Source of the DNA: an uncultured Clostridia bacterium
GTDB lineage: Bacteria; Bacillota; Clostridia; UMGS1810
DNA length: 17,260 nt
Direction: 5' to 3'
NCBI GenBank assembly: GCA_934454585.1
Contig: CAKSFP010000041.1
Span: 1-17,260, forward strand
The notes beneath the pieces were generated by a model. The model did no database searches and was not told where the DNA came from. It was given only the letters and a program-made list of their open reading frames with translations. Positions 5,966 through 11,828 of this stretch are shown one piece after another. The translations under genes and the position numbers were made by a program. Numbering within the stretch: position 1 is the first letter of the stretch; each line of letters begins with the position of its first letter.

Positions 5966-7981
5966 TTATTCGGCAGCTGTCTCCTCGGCAGTCTCCTGCT
6001 CTGCAGCTTCAGCCGGAGCCTCTGTCTGTTCGTCCTGTGCAGACTCGGTGTTTTCATCAGCCGCTGTCTCATCTGTAAGAAGCGCTCTGATGCTGAGACC
6101 AATCTTCTGTTTTTCAAGATCAAGCTCAACTACCTTAGCCTGTACATGCTGACCAACGGTAAGCTCATCCTCTACCTTGCCGATTCTTCTGTCGGCAACC
6201 TGAGAGATATGGATAAGGCCATCCACACCCGGGAAAATCTGCGCAAAAGCACCGAACGGAACGATTCTGACAATCTTGCAGTCAACAACCGAGCCGACTG
6301 AAAGCTCCTCTTTAACCTTGTTCCACGGGTTGTCCTCGGCTTTCTTAAATCCGAGAGATACTTTGTTTTTCTCTTTGTCGAAGTCTATAACATAAACATC
6401 TACAACATCGCCCTCTTTAACAACCTCGGACGGATGCTTGATTTTGGACCATGAAAGCTCGGAGATGTGGATGAGTCCGTCTACACCGCCGATATCAGCA
6501 AATGCGCCGAAATCGGTTATGGACTTGATAACACCCTTATATCTCTTGCCTACTTCAACATTCTCCCAGAACTCTGCGCTGAGAGCCTCTTTCTGCTCTT
6601 TGATAACAGATTTGATTGAACCTACAATTCTTGTCCTGCCGCGGAATCTCTTTATGTCTATGATTCTGAAAGATACGGTTGTGTTCAAAAGCACGGAGGG
6701 ATCTGCAAGGAATCTGTCACTTGCCTGCGAAAGCGGAATGAAAATCCTTACACCCTTTGCAACAACAATGACGCCGCCGTTTACAAGCTGTGTCACCTTG
6801 CCTTCGAGAATAGCTTTGGACTCAAAAGCCTCTTCTATTTCCTGCATTCCCTTCATAGATTCAATCTTTTTCATTGAGAGTGTAACTTCGCCTTCAACAT
6901 CGTTAACTCTGACAACGAATGCTTCTACCTCATCACCGGGTTTAACCAGTGTTGTGATATCTGCGGAGTCATCCTCTGTAACCTCACTTGCAGGGATGAA
7001 ACCGTCTGATTTGTAACCGAGATTGACGCTTACGCCTTTTTCGGTAACCCCAATTACAGTTCCCTTTACTATATCCCTTGTATGTAAAGCGATCAGAGAT
7101 TTTTCGTACTCCTCAAATTCTTTGGCAAAAGTCTCGCCGTTCATCATTTCTTCCATTCTTGAAACTACCTCCTTAATTATCCACGACGGTGTTGAGGCAC
7201 CTGCCGTGATACCAATTTTCCTTGGTATATATATATCTTGAGGAAAATCCTCAAAATTTTCGATTTTATAAGTATTTCTGCAATACTCAGAGCATATGTC
7301 AAACAGCTTTTTTGTGTTTGCGCTGTGACTGCCGCCGATGACAATCATCAAATCGACATCTTCGGCTATCTGCGCGGCCTCCTTTTGTCTTTCGTCGGTC
7401 GCACTACATATTGTATCAAATATTATGGGGTTTTGGCAAGTGTTTTTTAGAAAAAATATTATTTTTTCAAAAGTTTTTCTGTCCATGGTCGTCTGACTGA
7501 CCGCACACACCTTTTCACCCGGCGCAATTTTTCCCAAAAGCTCGCTCTCGTCCGTGACGATGAGCGCGCTGTTGCCGCACCAGCCGTTTATGCCTATCAC
7601 CTCGGGGTGGGTTTTGTCCCCAACTATCACTATGGTGTACCCCTCAGCGTGCTTTTCACTCACTATTTTGTGAATTTTCTTCACAAACGGGCAAGTCAGG
7701 TCTATGCACTCACTGCCGCTTTTCTCTATTGCGTCGACGGTAGCCTTGTCCACACCGTGGGTGCGGATTGCCACCCTGGCACCGCAAGGCAGATCGTCAA
7801 TACTGTCTATGGCAGTAACTCCGCGCTCAGATAAACGCTCCACGACATCGTTGTTGTGAATAATAGGTCCGAGCGTTGCCACGGGCGACTTTGCCGATTC
7901 TTCCTCCAGTGCGGATATGGCACGGTTGACTCCGAAACAAAAGCCGGCGCTTTTTGCAACAATTAAAACCTTATCACTCAC
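5966..7981 (-). CDS. ispH: IspH (HMB-PP reductase) fused to ribosomal protein S1-type RNA-binding domains
   Basis: A 671-residue fusion. Residues 1 to about 285 are 4-hydroxy-3-methylbut-2-enyl diphosphate reductase, the last step of the MEP isoprenoid pathway. The three cluster cysteines are C15 (AGFCFGV), C97 (LTCPFV) and C192 (DTICSAT). Substrate-site residues H42, H75, H125 and E127 and the SQTTM and GGSHSANT motifs are present. Residues about 300-370, 390-455, 475-545 and 560-630 are four S1 repeats, the last two canonical (FGAFADIGGVDGLIHISE), and an acidic Glu/Ala tail closes the protein. This fusion is known in Clostridia, where it supplies the S1-like protein. The GTG at 7981 is chosen because AAGGGTGGT stands 9 bases before it; a TTG at 8014 lies almost on the predicted transcription start. 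It follows plsC with its own promoter overlapping the plsC stop, and ends at a terminator. Confidence 0.95.
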   Translation of the reverse strand: MSDKVLIVAKSAGFCFGVNRAISALEEESAKSPVATLGPIIHNNDVVERLSERGVTAIDSIDDLPCGARVAIRTHGVDKATVDAIEKSGSECIDLTCPFVKKIHKIVSEKHAEGYTIVIVGDKTHPEVIGINGWCGNSALIVTDESELLGKIAPGEKVCAVSQTTMDRKTFEKIIFFLKNTCQNPIIFDTICSATDERQKEAAQIAEDVDLMIVIGGSHSANTKKLFDICSEYCRNTYKIENFEDFPQDIYIPRKIGITAGASTPSWIIKEVVSRMEEMMNGETFAKEFEEYEKSLIALHTRDIVKGTVIGVTEKGVSVNLGYKSDGFIPASEVTEDDSADITTLVKPGDEVEAFVVRVNDVEGEVTLSMKKIESMKGMQEIEEAFESKAILEGKVTQLVNGGVIVVAKGVRIFIPLSQASDRFLADPSVLLNTTVSFRIIDIKRFRGRTRIVGSIKSVIKEQKEALSAEFWENVEVGKRYKGVIKSITDFGAFADIGGVDGLIHISELSWSKIKHPSEVVKEGDVVDVYVIDFDKEKNKVSLGFKKAEDNPWNKVKEELSVGSVVDCKIVRIVPFGAFAQIFPGVDGLIHISQVADRRIGKVEDELTVGQHVQAKVVELDLEKQKIGLSIRALLTDETAADENTESAQDEQTEAPAEAAEQETAEETAAE

Positions 7982-8021
7982 AATTGCGATACCACCCTTA
8001 CAATATTTCAACAACCTCTAT

Positions 8022-8050
8022 ATTATATCACACATTTTCAAATTACTCAA
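8022..8050 (-). promoter_or_regulatory. Promoter of ispH-S1
   Basis: On the minus strand TTGAGT (8050-8045), a 17-base spacer and a perfect TATAAT (8027-8022) form a strong promoter whose -35 overlaps the plsC stop codon. The predicted start near 8015 leaves a leader of about 33 bases ahead of the GTG at 7981. The fusion gene can thus be expressed apart from cmk-plsC. Confidence 0.65.
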
Positions 8051-8622
8051 TAGTTATTTTTAATTTTGTCATAAATTTCTTCCGTCATTTCCGCAAGTTC
8101 ATCCGAAGACAGCTTTTGACCCTTAAGTGACGAATAATCAATCGGCTTGCCGATGTTGACTTTCACCTTTGAGAACAGTCTGTAATCGGCCTTTATGGAC
8201 ACAGGCACCACGATTGTCCCCGTCTTTGCGGCAATGAGCGCCGCACCGGATTTCGGCTTGGCACCGGGGTGTTTTTTCTCTCGCGTGCCGGTCGGAAATA
8301 TGCCGAGCGCTCTGCCCTCGTCTATAGACTTCATGCACGCGCGCATCGCTCCTATGTCGCCCTTGCCCCTCTTTACAAACACGGTGTGCTGCGACCGGAG
8401 CAATGAGTTTATGAGCGGAATATGCGCCATTTCCTCCTTACACATAAAACTTATCATACGCGGCAAAAAGCACTGCAGCAGAACCGGATCCCAGTTGCTG
8501 ATGTGGTTTGAGCAAACCATACAGCCGCCGTTCTCGGGCAGATTCTCTGCGCCGTTTATCTCTATGCGGAATATCAGTTTCATAAATCCCTTTACAAGCT
8601 GTGTGGCAAAACCTTTGTTCAT
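8047..8622 (-). CDS. plsC: 1-acyl-sn-glycerol-3-phosphate acyltransferase
   Basis: A 191-residue acyltransferase of the PlsC family, which acylates lysophosphatidic acid at sn-2 to give phosphatidic acid at the inner face of the membrane. Motif I is SNHISNWDP with the catalytic H40 and D45 (HX4D). The motif II region reads FVKRGKGD, and VVPVSI corresponds to motif IV. Motif III reads FPTGTR at 109-114 instead of the usual FPEGTR, so the conserved Glu is Thr111. There is a short amphipathic or hydrophobic N-terminus (LVKGFMKLIF). The ATG overlaps the cmk stop as ATGA and has GGAGG 7 bases before it, so translation is coupled to cmk. Length is typical for short clostridial members. Activity with the substituted motif III residue is likely but not shown. 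Confidence 0.9.
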   Translation of the reverse strand: MNKGFATQLVKGFMKLIFRIEINGAENLPENGGCMVCSNHISNWDPVLLQCFLPRMISFMCKEEMAHIPLINSLLRSQHTVFVKRGKGDIGAMRACMKSIDEGRALGIFPTGTREKKHPGAKPKSGAALIAAKTGTIVVPVSIKADYRLFSKVKVNIGKPIDYSSLKGQKLSSDELAEMTEEIYDKIKNNY

Positions 8623-9290
8623 GCCCTCGCCTCCCGATTGGTTATGATGTCCGTTATGCGTCTCACCGTCTCGTCAAAGCCTATGTCGCTTGTATCCACG
8701 GTGACGGCGTCGTCCGCCGCCGCAAGCGGTGCACAGTCGCGCGACGAATCGGCTCTGTCACGGTCTATCATGTCTCGCAGCACCTCGTCAAAGTTCACGC
8801 TCTGCCCTTTTGCGGTCAGCTCGTCATACCGTCTGCGTGCCCTCGCCTCGGGTGACGCAGTGAGGAATATCTTCACATCGGCATCGGGCAGCACCACAGT
8901 ACCTATGTCTCTGCCGTCCATTATGCAATTGCTCTTTGCGGCAAAGGCGCGTTGAGTATCGAGCAGCCACGACCTCACCTCAGGTATTGCGGCAACCGCC
9001 GACGCCCCCATGGATATCTGCGGTGTGCGGATTTTGTCCGTGACATCCGCGCCGTCTGCGAACATATGCTGACCGTCGGCGCAGTGTTTTATGTCAAGCT
9101 GCGTATAAGGCAGCATGGCGGTGACAGATGCCGCATCCGACGGATCTATACCGTTTGACACCGCCTTATAGGCAACGGTGCGATACATTGCGCCGGTGTC
9201 TATGTATATATACCCGAGCGACGACGCCACCGCGCGTGACACGGTGCTCTTTCCGGCGCCGGACGGGCCGTCTATTGCTACATTAATCAT
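8619..9290 (-). CDS. cmk: Cytidylate (CMP/dCMP) kinase
   Basis: A 223-residue kinase transferring phosphate from ATP to CMP or dCMP in the cytosol. The P-loop is GPSGAGKST at residues 8-16. It is followed by YIDTGAMYRTVAYKA (CMP-binding region), the family motif MDGRDIGTVVLPDADVKIFLTASPEARARRR, and the lid-like RDRADSSRD. The family's usual length is about 220-230. The ATG at 9290 has AAGGAG about 9 bases upstream. It is first in a leftward group with plsC (4-base overlap) and then ispH-S1, an order seen in Clostridia. A promoter-like sequence lies 45 bases upstream. The gene is GC-richer than the AbiE genes on its other side. Confidence 0.95.
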   Translation of the reverse strand: MINVAIDGPSGAGKSTVSRAVASSLGYIYIDTGAMYRTVAYKAVSNGIDPSDAASVTAMLPYTQLDIKHCADGQHMFADGADVTDKIRTPQISMGASAVAAIPEVRSWLLDTQRAFAAKSNCIMDGRDIGTVVLPDADVKIFLTASPEARARRRYDELTAKGQSVNFDEVLRDMIDRDRADSSRDCAPLAAADDAVTVDTSDIGFDETVRRITDIITNREARA

Positions 9291-9334
9291 ATATATATTC
9301 TCCTTGTTTTCTCCTCGATTTTTTCATCCACTCA

Positions 9335-9363
9335 ATTATATACCATAATCGCCGGGAACACAA
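9335..9363 (-). promoter_or_regulatory. Probable promoter of cmk-plsC
   Basis: On the minus strand TTGTGT (9363-9358), a 17-base spacer and TATAAT (9340-9335) precede cmk by about 45 bases. The -10 is perfect and the -35 partial. Confidence 0.5.
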
Positions 9364-9398
9364 GTAGAATTTTTCGTTTAATATAATTTTAATTTTAG

Positions 9399-9427
9399 TT
9401 GCAACAATTCTTTTTTCGTGGTATAAT
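9399..9427 (+). promoter_or_regulatory. Promoter of the abiE operon
   Basis: TTGCAA (9399-9404), exactly 17 bases, then a perfect TATAAT (9422-9427). It precedes the abiEi start by 61 bases and is followed at once by the inverted repeat at 9428-9466. Confidence 0.75.
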
Positions 9428-9466
9428 AAATTCAAACACACATATGATGTTCGTGTGCTTGAATTT
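9428..9466 (+). promoter_or_regulatory. Operator-like inverted repeat of the abiE operon
   Basis: Arms 9428-9441 (AAATTCAAACACAC) and 9453-9466 (GTGTGCTTGAATTT) are complementary at 13 of 14 positions with an 11-base spacer. The first arm begins at the base after the -10 box, so a bound protein would block the promoter. AbiEi antitoxins studied in streptococci bind inverted repeats at their own promoter and repress the operon, which makes this the natural candidate. It would also fold as a leader hairpin. Confidence 0.6.
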
Positions 9467-9488
9467 TTTAACGGAAGAAGGTGAATCA

Positions 9489-10094
9489 GTGGACATTCGA
9501 AAGCAAGTAAAAGAAGTTATTGTCAATAAAGGCGGAATTGCTAAATCTGCTGATTTTATCGCTGCCGGGATCAAAGCGGCAGATGTTGTAAATCTGTGCA
9601 ACGACGGCATGCTTTCGCGCGTGCGACACGGATATTATAAACTTACGGAAAAGAGTGAAGTTTCCGAGGAACAGCTTCTTACAACCCTCGTTCCTAAGGG
9701 AATCGTTTGTGTTGAATCGGCGCTTTTCCATTACGGCTACAGTGATTTTGCTCCGCGCAAGTGGTCAATAGCTGTCCCTCGTTCCATGTCAAGAACGAAA
9801 CTTAATGTGGATGTTCTCGCTCTGAACCCTTACTATGTGCAAGCAGAATTGTATGACTTGGGTAAAACCACAGGTAATTTCGGTGGTGTTATTCTTCCGA
9901 TATATGACCGTGAGCGTACAATTTGCGATTGTTTCAAATACCGTTCAAAACTTGACAATGAGATTTTTAATAAATCGCTCAATGCTTACGCAAATGATAC
10001 AGAGAAAAATCTGAGCAACCTTTCTGCATACGCAAAAAAGCTGCGTGTATATAAAAAGGTTACCGAATTGATGGAGGTATTGCTAAATGGCTGA
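9489..10094 (+). CDS. abiEi: AbiEi-type antitoxin / transcriptional autoregulator
   Basis: A 201-residue protein beginning DIRKQVKEVIVNKGGIAKSADFIAAGIKAADVVNLCNDGMLSRVRHGYYKL. This is the N-terminal winged-helix of the AbiEi family, in which a short helix-turn-helix is followed by a hairpin ending at G-x-Y. The C-terminal part (VPKGIVCVESALFHYG, WSIAVPRSMSR, YDRERTICDCFKYRSKLDNEIF) matches the antitoxin's second domain. The start is the GTG at 9489, seven bases after GGAAGAAGG; the frame reaches back to 9399 but that would begin inside the promoter. By family knowledge the protein represses its own operon and neutralises AbiEii without stable binding (type IV toxin-antitoxin). The gene overlaps abiEii by 8 bases. 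Codons are more AT-rich than in cmk, in keeping with transfer. Confidence 0.85.
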   Translation: MDIRKQVKEVIVNKGGIAKSADFIAAGIKAADVVNLCNDGMLSRVRHGYYKLTEKSEVSEEQLLTTLVPKGIVCVESALFHYGYSDFAPRKWSIAVPRSMSRTKLNVDVLALNPYYVQAELYDLGKTTGNFGGVILPIYDRERTICDCFKYRSKLDNEIFNKSLNAYANDTEKNLSNLSAYAKKLRVYKKVTELMEVLLNG

Positions 10095-10986
10095 TATAGC
10101 GGCATCCGTGCTTGCACGACTGAAAAATAAAGCTAACGAAAGCGCAAGGAGCTATCAGCTTTGCCTGCAACTGTTTTGTCAGGAGGAATTTCTGCGCCGT
10201 TTAGAAAAATCCGGATATTCAGAAAACCTTGTGCTCAAAGGCGGCTTGTTTATCTATTCCATCACCGACTTTGACAGCCGAGTGACAGTTGATGTTGACT
10301 TTCTGCTTCGACAAATTCCAAATACTCCCGAACACTTAAAAAGTGTGTTGGAGGAAATTATTGCCACGCCAACCGCAAATGACTATATCACTTTTGAGAT
10401 TAGAACCGTTTCACCAATCACCGTTGCAAAAAAATATGCGGGTATCGGTGCATCAATAGTTGCATGCATTAAGAATACCAAGACACCGTTCAGTATTGAT
10501 TTTGGTGTAGGCGATGTCATCGTGCCGAAACAGGAAAAGCGAAAAATCCCCACACAACTATCCGGCTTTGACGCACCTACAGTAAATACATACTCTCTTG
10601 AAACTACTATTGCCGAAAAGATTGACGCTATTCTCAACCTTATGGAATTTTCAAGCAGAATGAAGGATTATTACGACATTTATTACCTTGCAAATAAGTT
10701 TGATTTTGACGGCAAGATATTGACAGAAGCACTCGAAAAGACTTTCGCTAATCGGGGTCATAGTTTTACTGTTGAACAGTTTGAACAGATATTAACATTT
10801 GGCAGCGATGATGCTATGCAGAAAAAATGGAAAGCGTTCTGCAAGAAGATTGATACAAAGACTGATGACTATAACACGGTCTTGAAGACAATAAACGAAT
10901 TCTTGACCGAACCGTTTACCGCTGTGGCAGATGGCAACGAATATGTCAAACAATGGTTTGCTGCCGACAGAAAGTGGACGAAATAG
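10087..10986 (+). CDS. abiEii: AbiEii-type nucleotidyltransferase toxin
   Basis: The 299-residue product is a nucleotidyltransferase of the AbiEii/DUF1814 family. Motif I is LVLKGGLFIYSITDF (K51-G-G53) with SRVTVDVDFL supplying the metal-binding D69 and D71. A third acidic motif is SIDFGVGD, and the family motif ETTIAEKIDAIL plus SSRMKDYYDIYYLAN closes the catalytic core. The rest is a helical C-terminal domain. Characterised relatives are phage-abortive-infection toxins that use GTP, and mycobacterial homologues add nucleotides to tRNA acceptor ends; the target here is unknown. All catalytic residues expected are present and the frame is intact, so the toxin is probably functional. It has GGAGG about 9 bases before its ATG, overlaps abiEi by 8 bases, and is followed by a strong terminator. 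Confidence 0.88.
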   Translation: MADIAASVLARLKNKANESARSYQLCLQLFCQEEFLRRLEKSGYSENLVLKGGLFIYSITDFDSRVTVDVDFLLRQIPNTPEHLKSVLEEIIATPTANDYITFEIRTVSPITVAKKYAGIGASIVACIKNTKTPFSIDFGVGDVIVPKQEKRKIPTQLSGFDAPTVNTYSLETTIAEKIDAILNLMEFSSRMKDYYDIYYLANKFDFDGKILTEALEKTFANRGHSFTVEQFEQILTFGSDDAMQKKWKAFCKKIDTKTDDYNTVLKTINEFLTEPFTAVADGNEYVKQWFAADRKWTK

Positions 10987-11048
10987 GCGCAAACCTATTG
11001 CCGGAGCAAAACCAATCTGCAAGAGCGAAAAAGCAAAATAATTTTTCC

Positions 11049-11080
11049 GATAGGGCAGCCGATTCTGCCCTATCTTTTTT
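11049..11080 (+). terminator. Intrinsic terminator of the abiE operon
   Basis: A perfect 10-bp stem GATAGGGCAG (11049-11058) with CTGCCCTATC (11065-11074), a 6-base loop, then six T (11075-11080), about 60 bases after the abiEii stop. Confidence 0.9.
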
Positions 11081-11118
11081 ATGAGAAAAAGGGAAGAAAA
11101 AATTTTTCATCAAACCTA

Positions 11119-11147
11119 TTGACAAACCACAAAAAAAGTCGTACAAT
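11119..11147 (+). promoter_or_regulatory. Promoter of the cad-type metal efflux operon
   Basis: Perfect TTGACA (11119-11124), 17 bases, then TACAAT (11142-11147), one base from consensus. This is an intrinsically strong promoter, as expected of one that is held off by a repressor. Confidence 0.85.
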
Positions 11148-11148
11148 A

Positions 11149-11170
11149 CATTTGAACAATTATTCAAATG
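11149..11170 (+). promoter_or_regulatory. ArsR/SmtB-family operator
   Basis: A perfect 8-6-8 inverted repeat, CATTTGAA (11149-11156) and TTCAAATG (11163-11170), with the core TGAACAATTATTCA. It fits the known SmtB/CadC operator pattern, an imperfect 12-2-12 repeat with TGAA/TTCA cores. It begins one base after the -10 box, so binding would block RNA polymerase, and it precedes the repressor gene it would regulate. Confidence 0.8.
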
Positions 11171-11185
11171 AAAGGATGTTGTAAT

Positions 11186-11539
11186 GTGAACGATATACCC
11201 CGCTGCGACGAAGTGCAGGTGCACGATAATGTAGTCGCAAGAGCAAAAAGCATTATGCCGGCAGAGGAAGAACTGTACGACCTGGCAGAGCTGTTCAAGG
11301 TATTCGGCGACAGCACCAGAATAAAGATACTCTATGTGCTCTTTGAGGAATCGATGTGCGTGTGCGACATAGCCACCACCCTGGGCATGACGATATCTGC
11401 CATATCCCATCAGCTGAAAATTCTCAAGCAGGCAAAACTGGTCAGCTTCAAGCGGAGCGGAAAAAGCATCATATATTCCCTTGCGGACGACCATGTAAGG
11501 ACAATCATCAACCAAGGCATGGATCATATTGAAGAATAA
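11186..11539 (+). CDS. cadC: CadC-type ArsR-family metal-sensing repressor
   Basis: A 117-residue winged-helix repressor of the ArsR/SmtB family. With the GTG start at 11186, chosen because AAAGGA is 9 bases upstream and an ATG just before it is followed by a stop, the cysteines fall at C7, C58 and C60. These are the positions of the alpha3N Cd/Pb site of staphylococcal CadC. The C-terminal helix carries D101, H103, H114 and E117 with the spacing of the SmtB alpha5 Zn site. The recognition helix is MTISAISHQLKILK. Metal binding should release it from the operator at 11149-11170 and switch on the two genes behind it. Family membership is certain; sensing of Cd/Pb/Zn is strongly suggested by the paired sites but not proven. 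The frame starting at 11168 would begin inside the operator. Confidence 0.9.
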   Translation: MNDIPRCDEVQVHDNVVARAKSIMPAEEELYDLAELFKVFGDSTRIKILYVLFEESMCVCDIATTLGMTISAISHQLKILKQAKLVSFKRSGKSIIYSLADDHVRTIINQGMDHIEE

Positions 11540-11575
11540 AATCCGAGCAAAAAAATTTTAAGGAGAGAAAGAAAA

Positions 11576-11794
11576 ATGAAAAAAATCATGAAAATCGAGA
11601 ACATTGACTGCGCAAACTGCGCCGCAAAAATTGAGGAAGGCATCAAAAAAATCGACGGTGTAAATTCCTGCACACTCAGTTTTTTTGCCGAAAAGCTTGT
11701 AATCGACGCGGACGACGACAAGTTTGACGCTGTGATGAAAGAGGCAGACAAGGTGGCTCACAAGGTAGAGCCTGATTGCGAGATAAGTTTCTGA
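11576..11794 (+). CDS. Free-standing heavy-metal-associated (HMA) metal-binding protein
   Basis: A 72-residue protein that is just one HMA ferredoxin-like domain: beta-alpha-beta with the metal site D11-C12-A-N-C15-A in the first loop, then GVNSCTLSFFAEKLVIDADD and a second beta-alpha-beta half. AAGGAG stands 10 bases before the ATG. It lies between the repressor and a P1B-type ATPase that has no N-terminal metal-binding domain. It therefore looks like the ATPase's usual N-terminal domain carried as a separate subunit or metallochaperone, delivering or sensing Cd/Zn in the cytosol. The Asp before CxxC resembles Zn/Cd-type rather than Cu-type HMA domains. The gap to the ATPase gene is 34 bases, so they are co-transcribed. 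An ATG four codons on is a possible alternative start. Confidence 0.88.
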   Translation: MKKIMKIENIDCANCAAKIEEGIKKIDGVNSCTLSFFAEKLVIDADDDKFDAVMKEADKVAHKVEPDCEISF

Positions 11795-11828
11795 TTTCAC
11801 TTAATTTATTTTAATACCGAGGTGCCCC

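Noticed and set aside
7982..8014. TTG start 11 codons upstream for IspH-S1
   Set aside because: It lies at about the predicted transcription start (TATAAT at 8027-8022), leaving no leader, while the GTG at 7981 has a good ribosome binding site and matches the usual IspH N-terminus.
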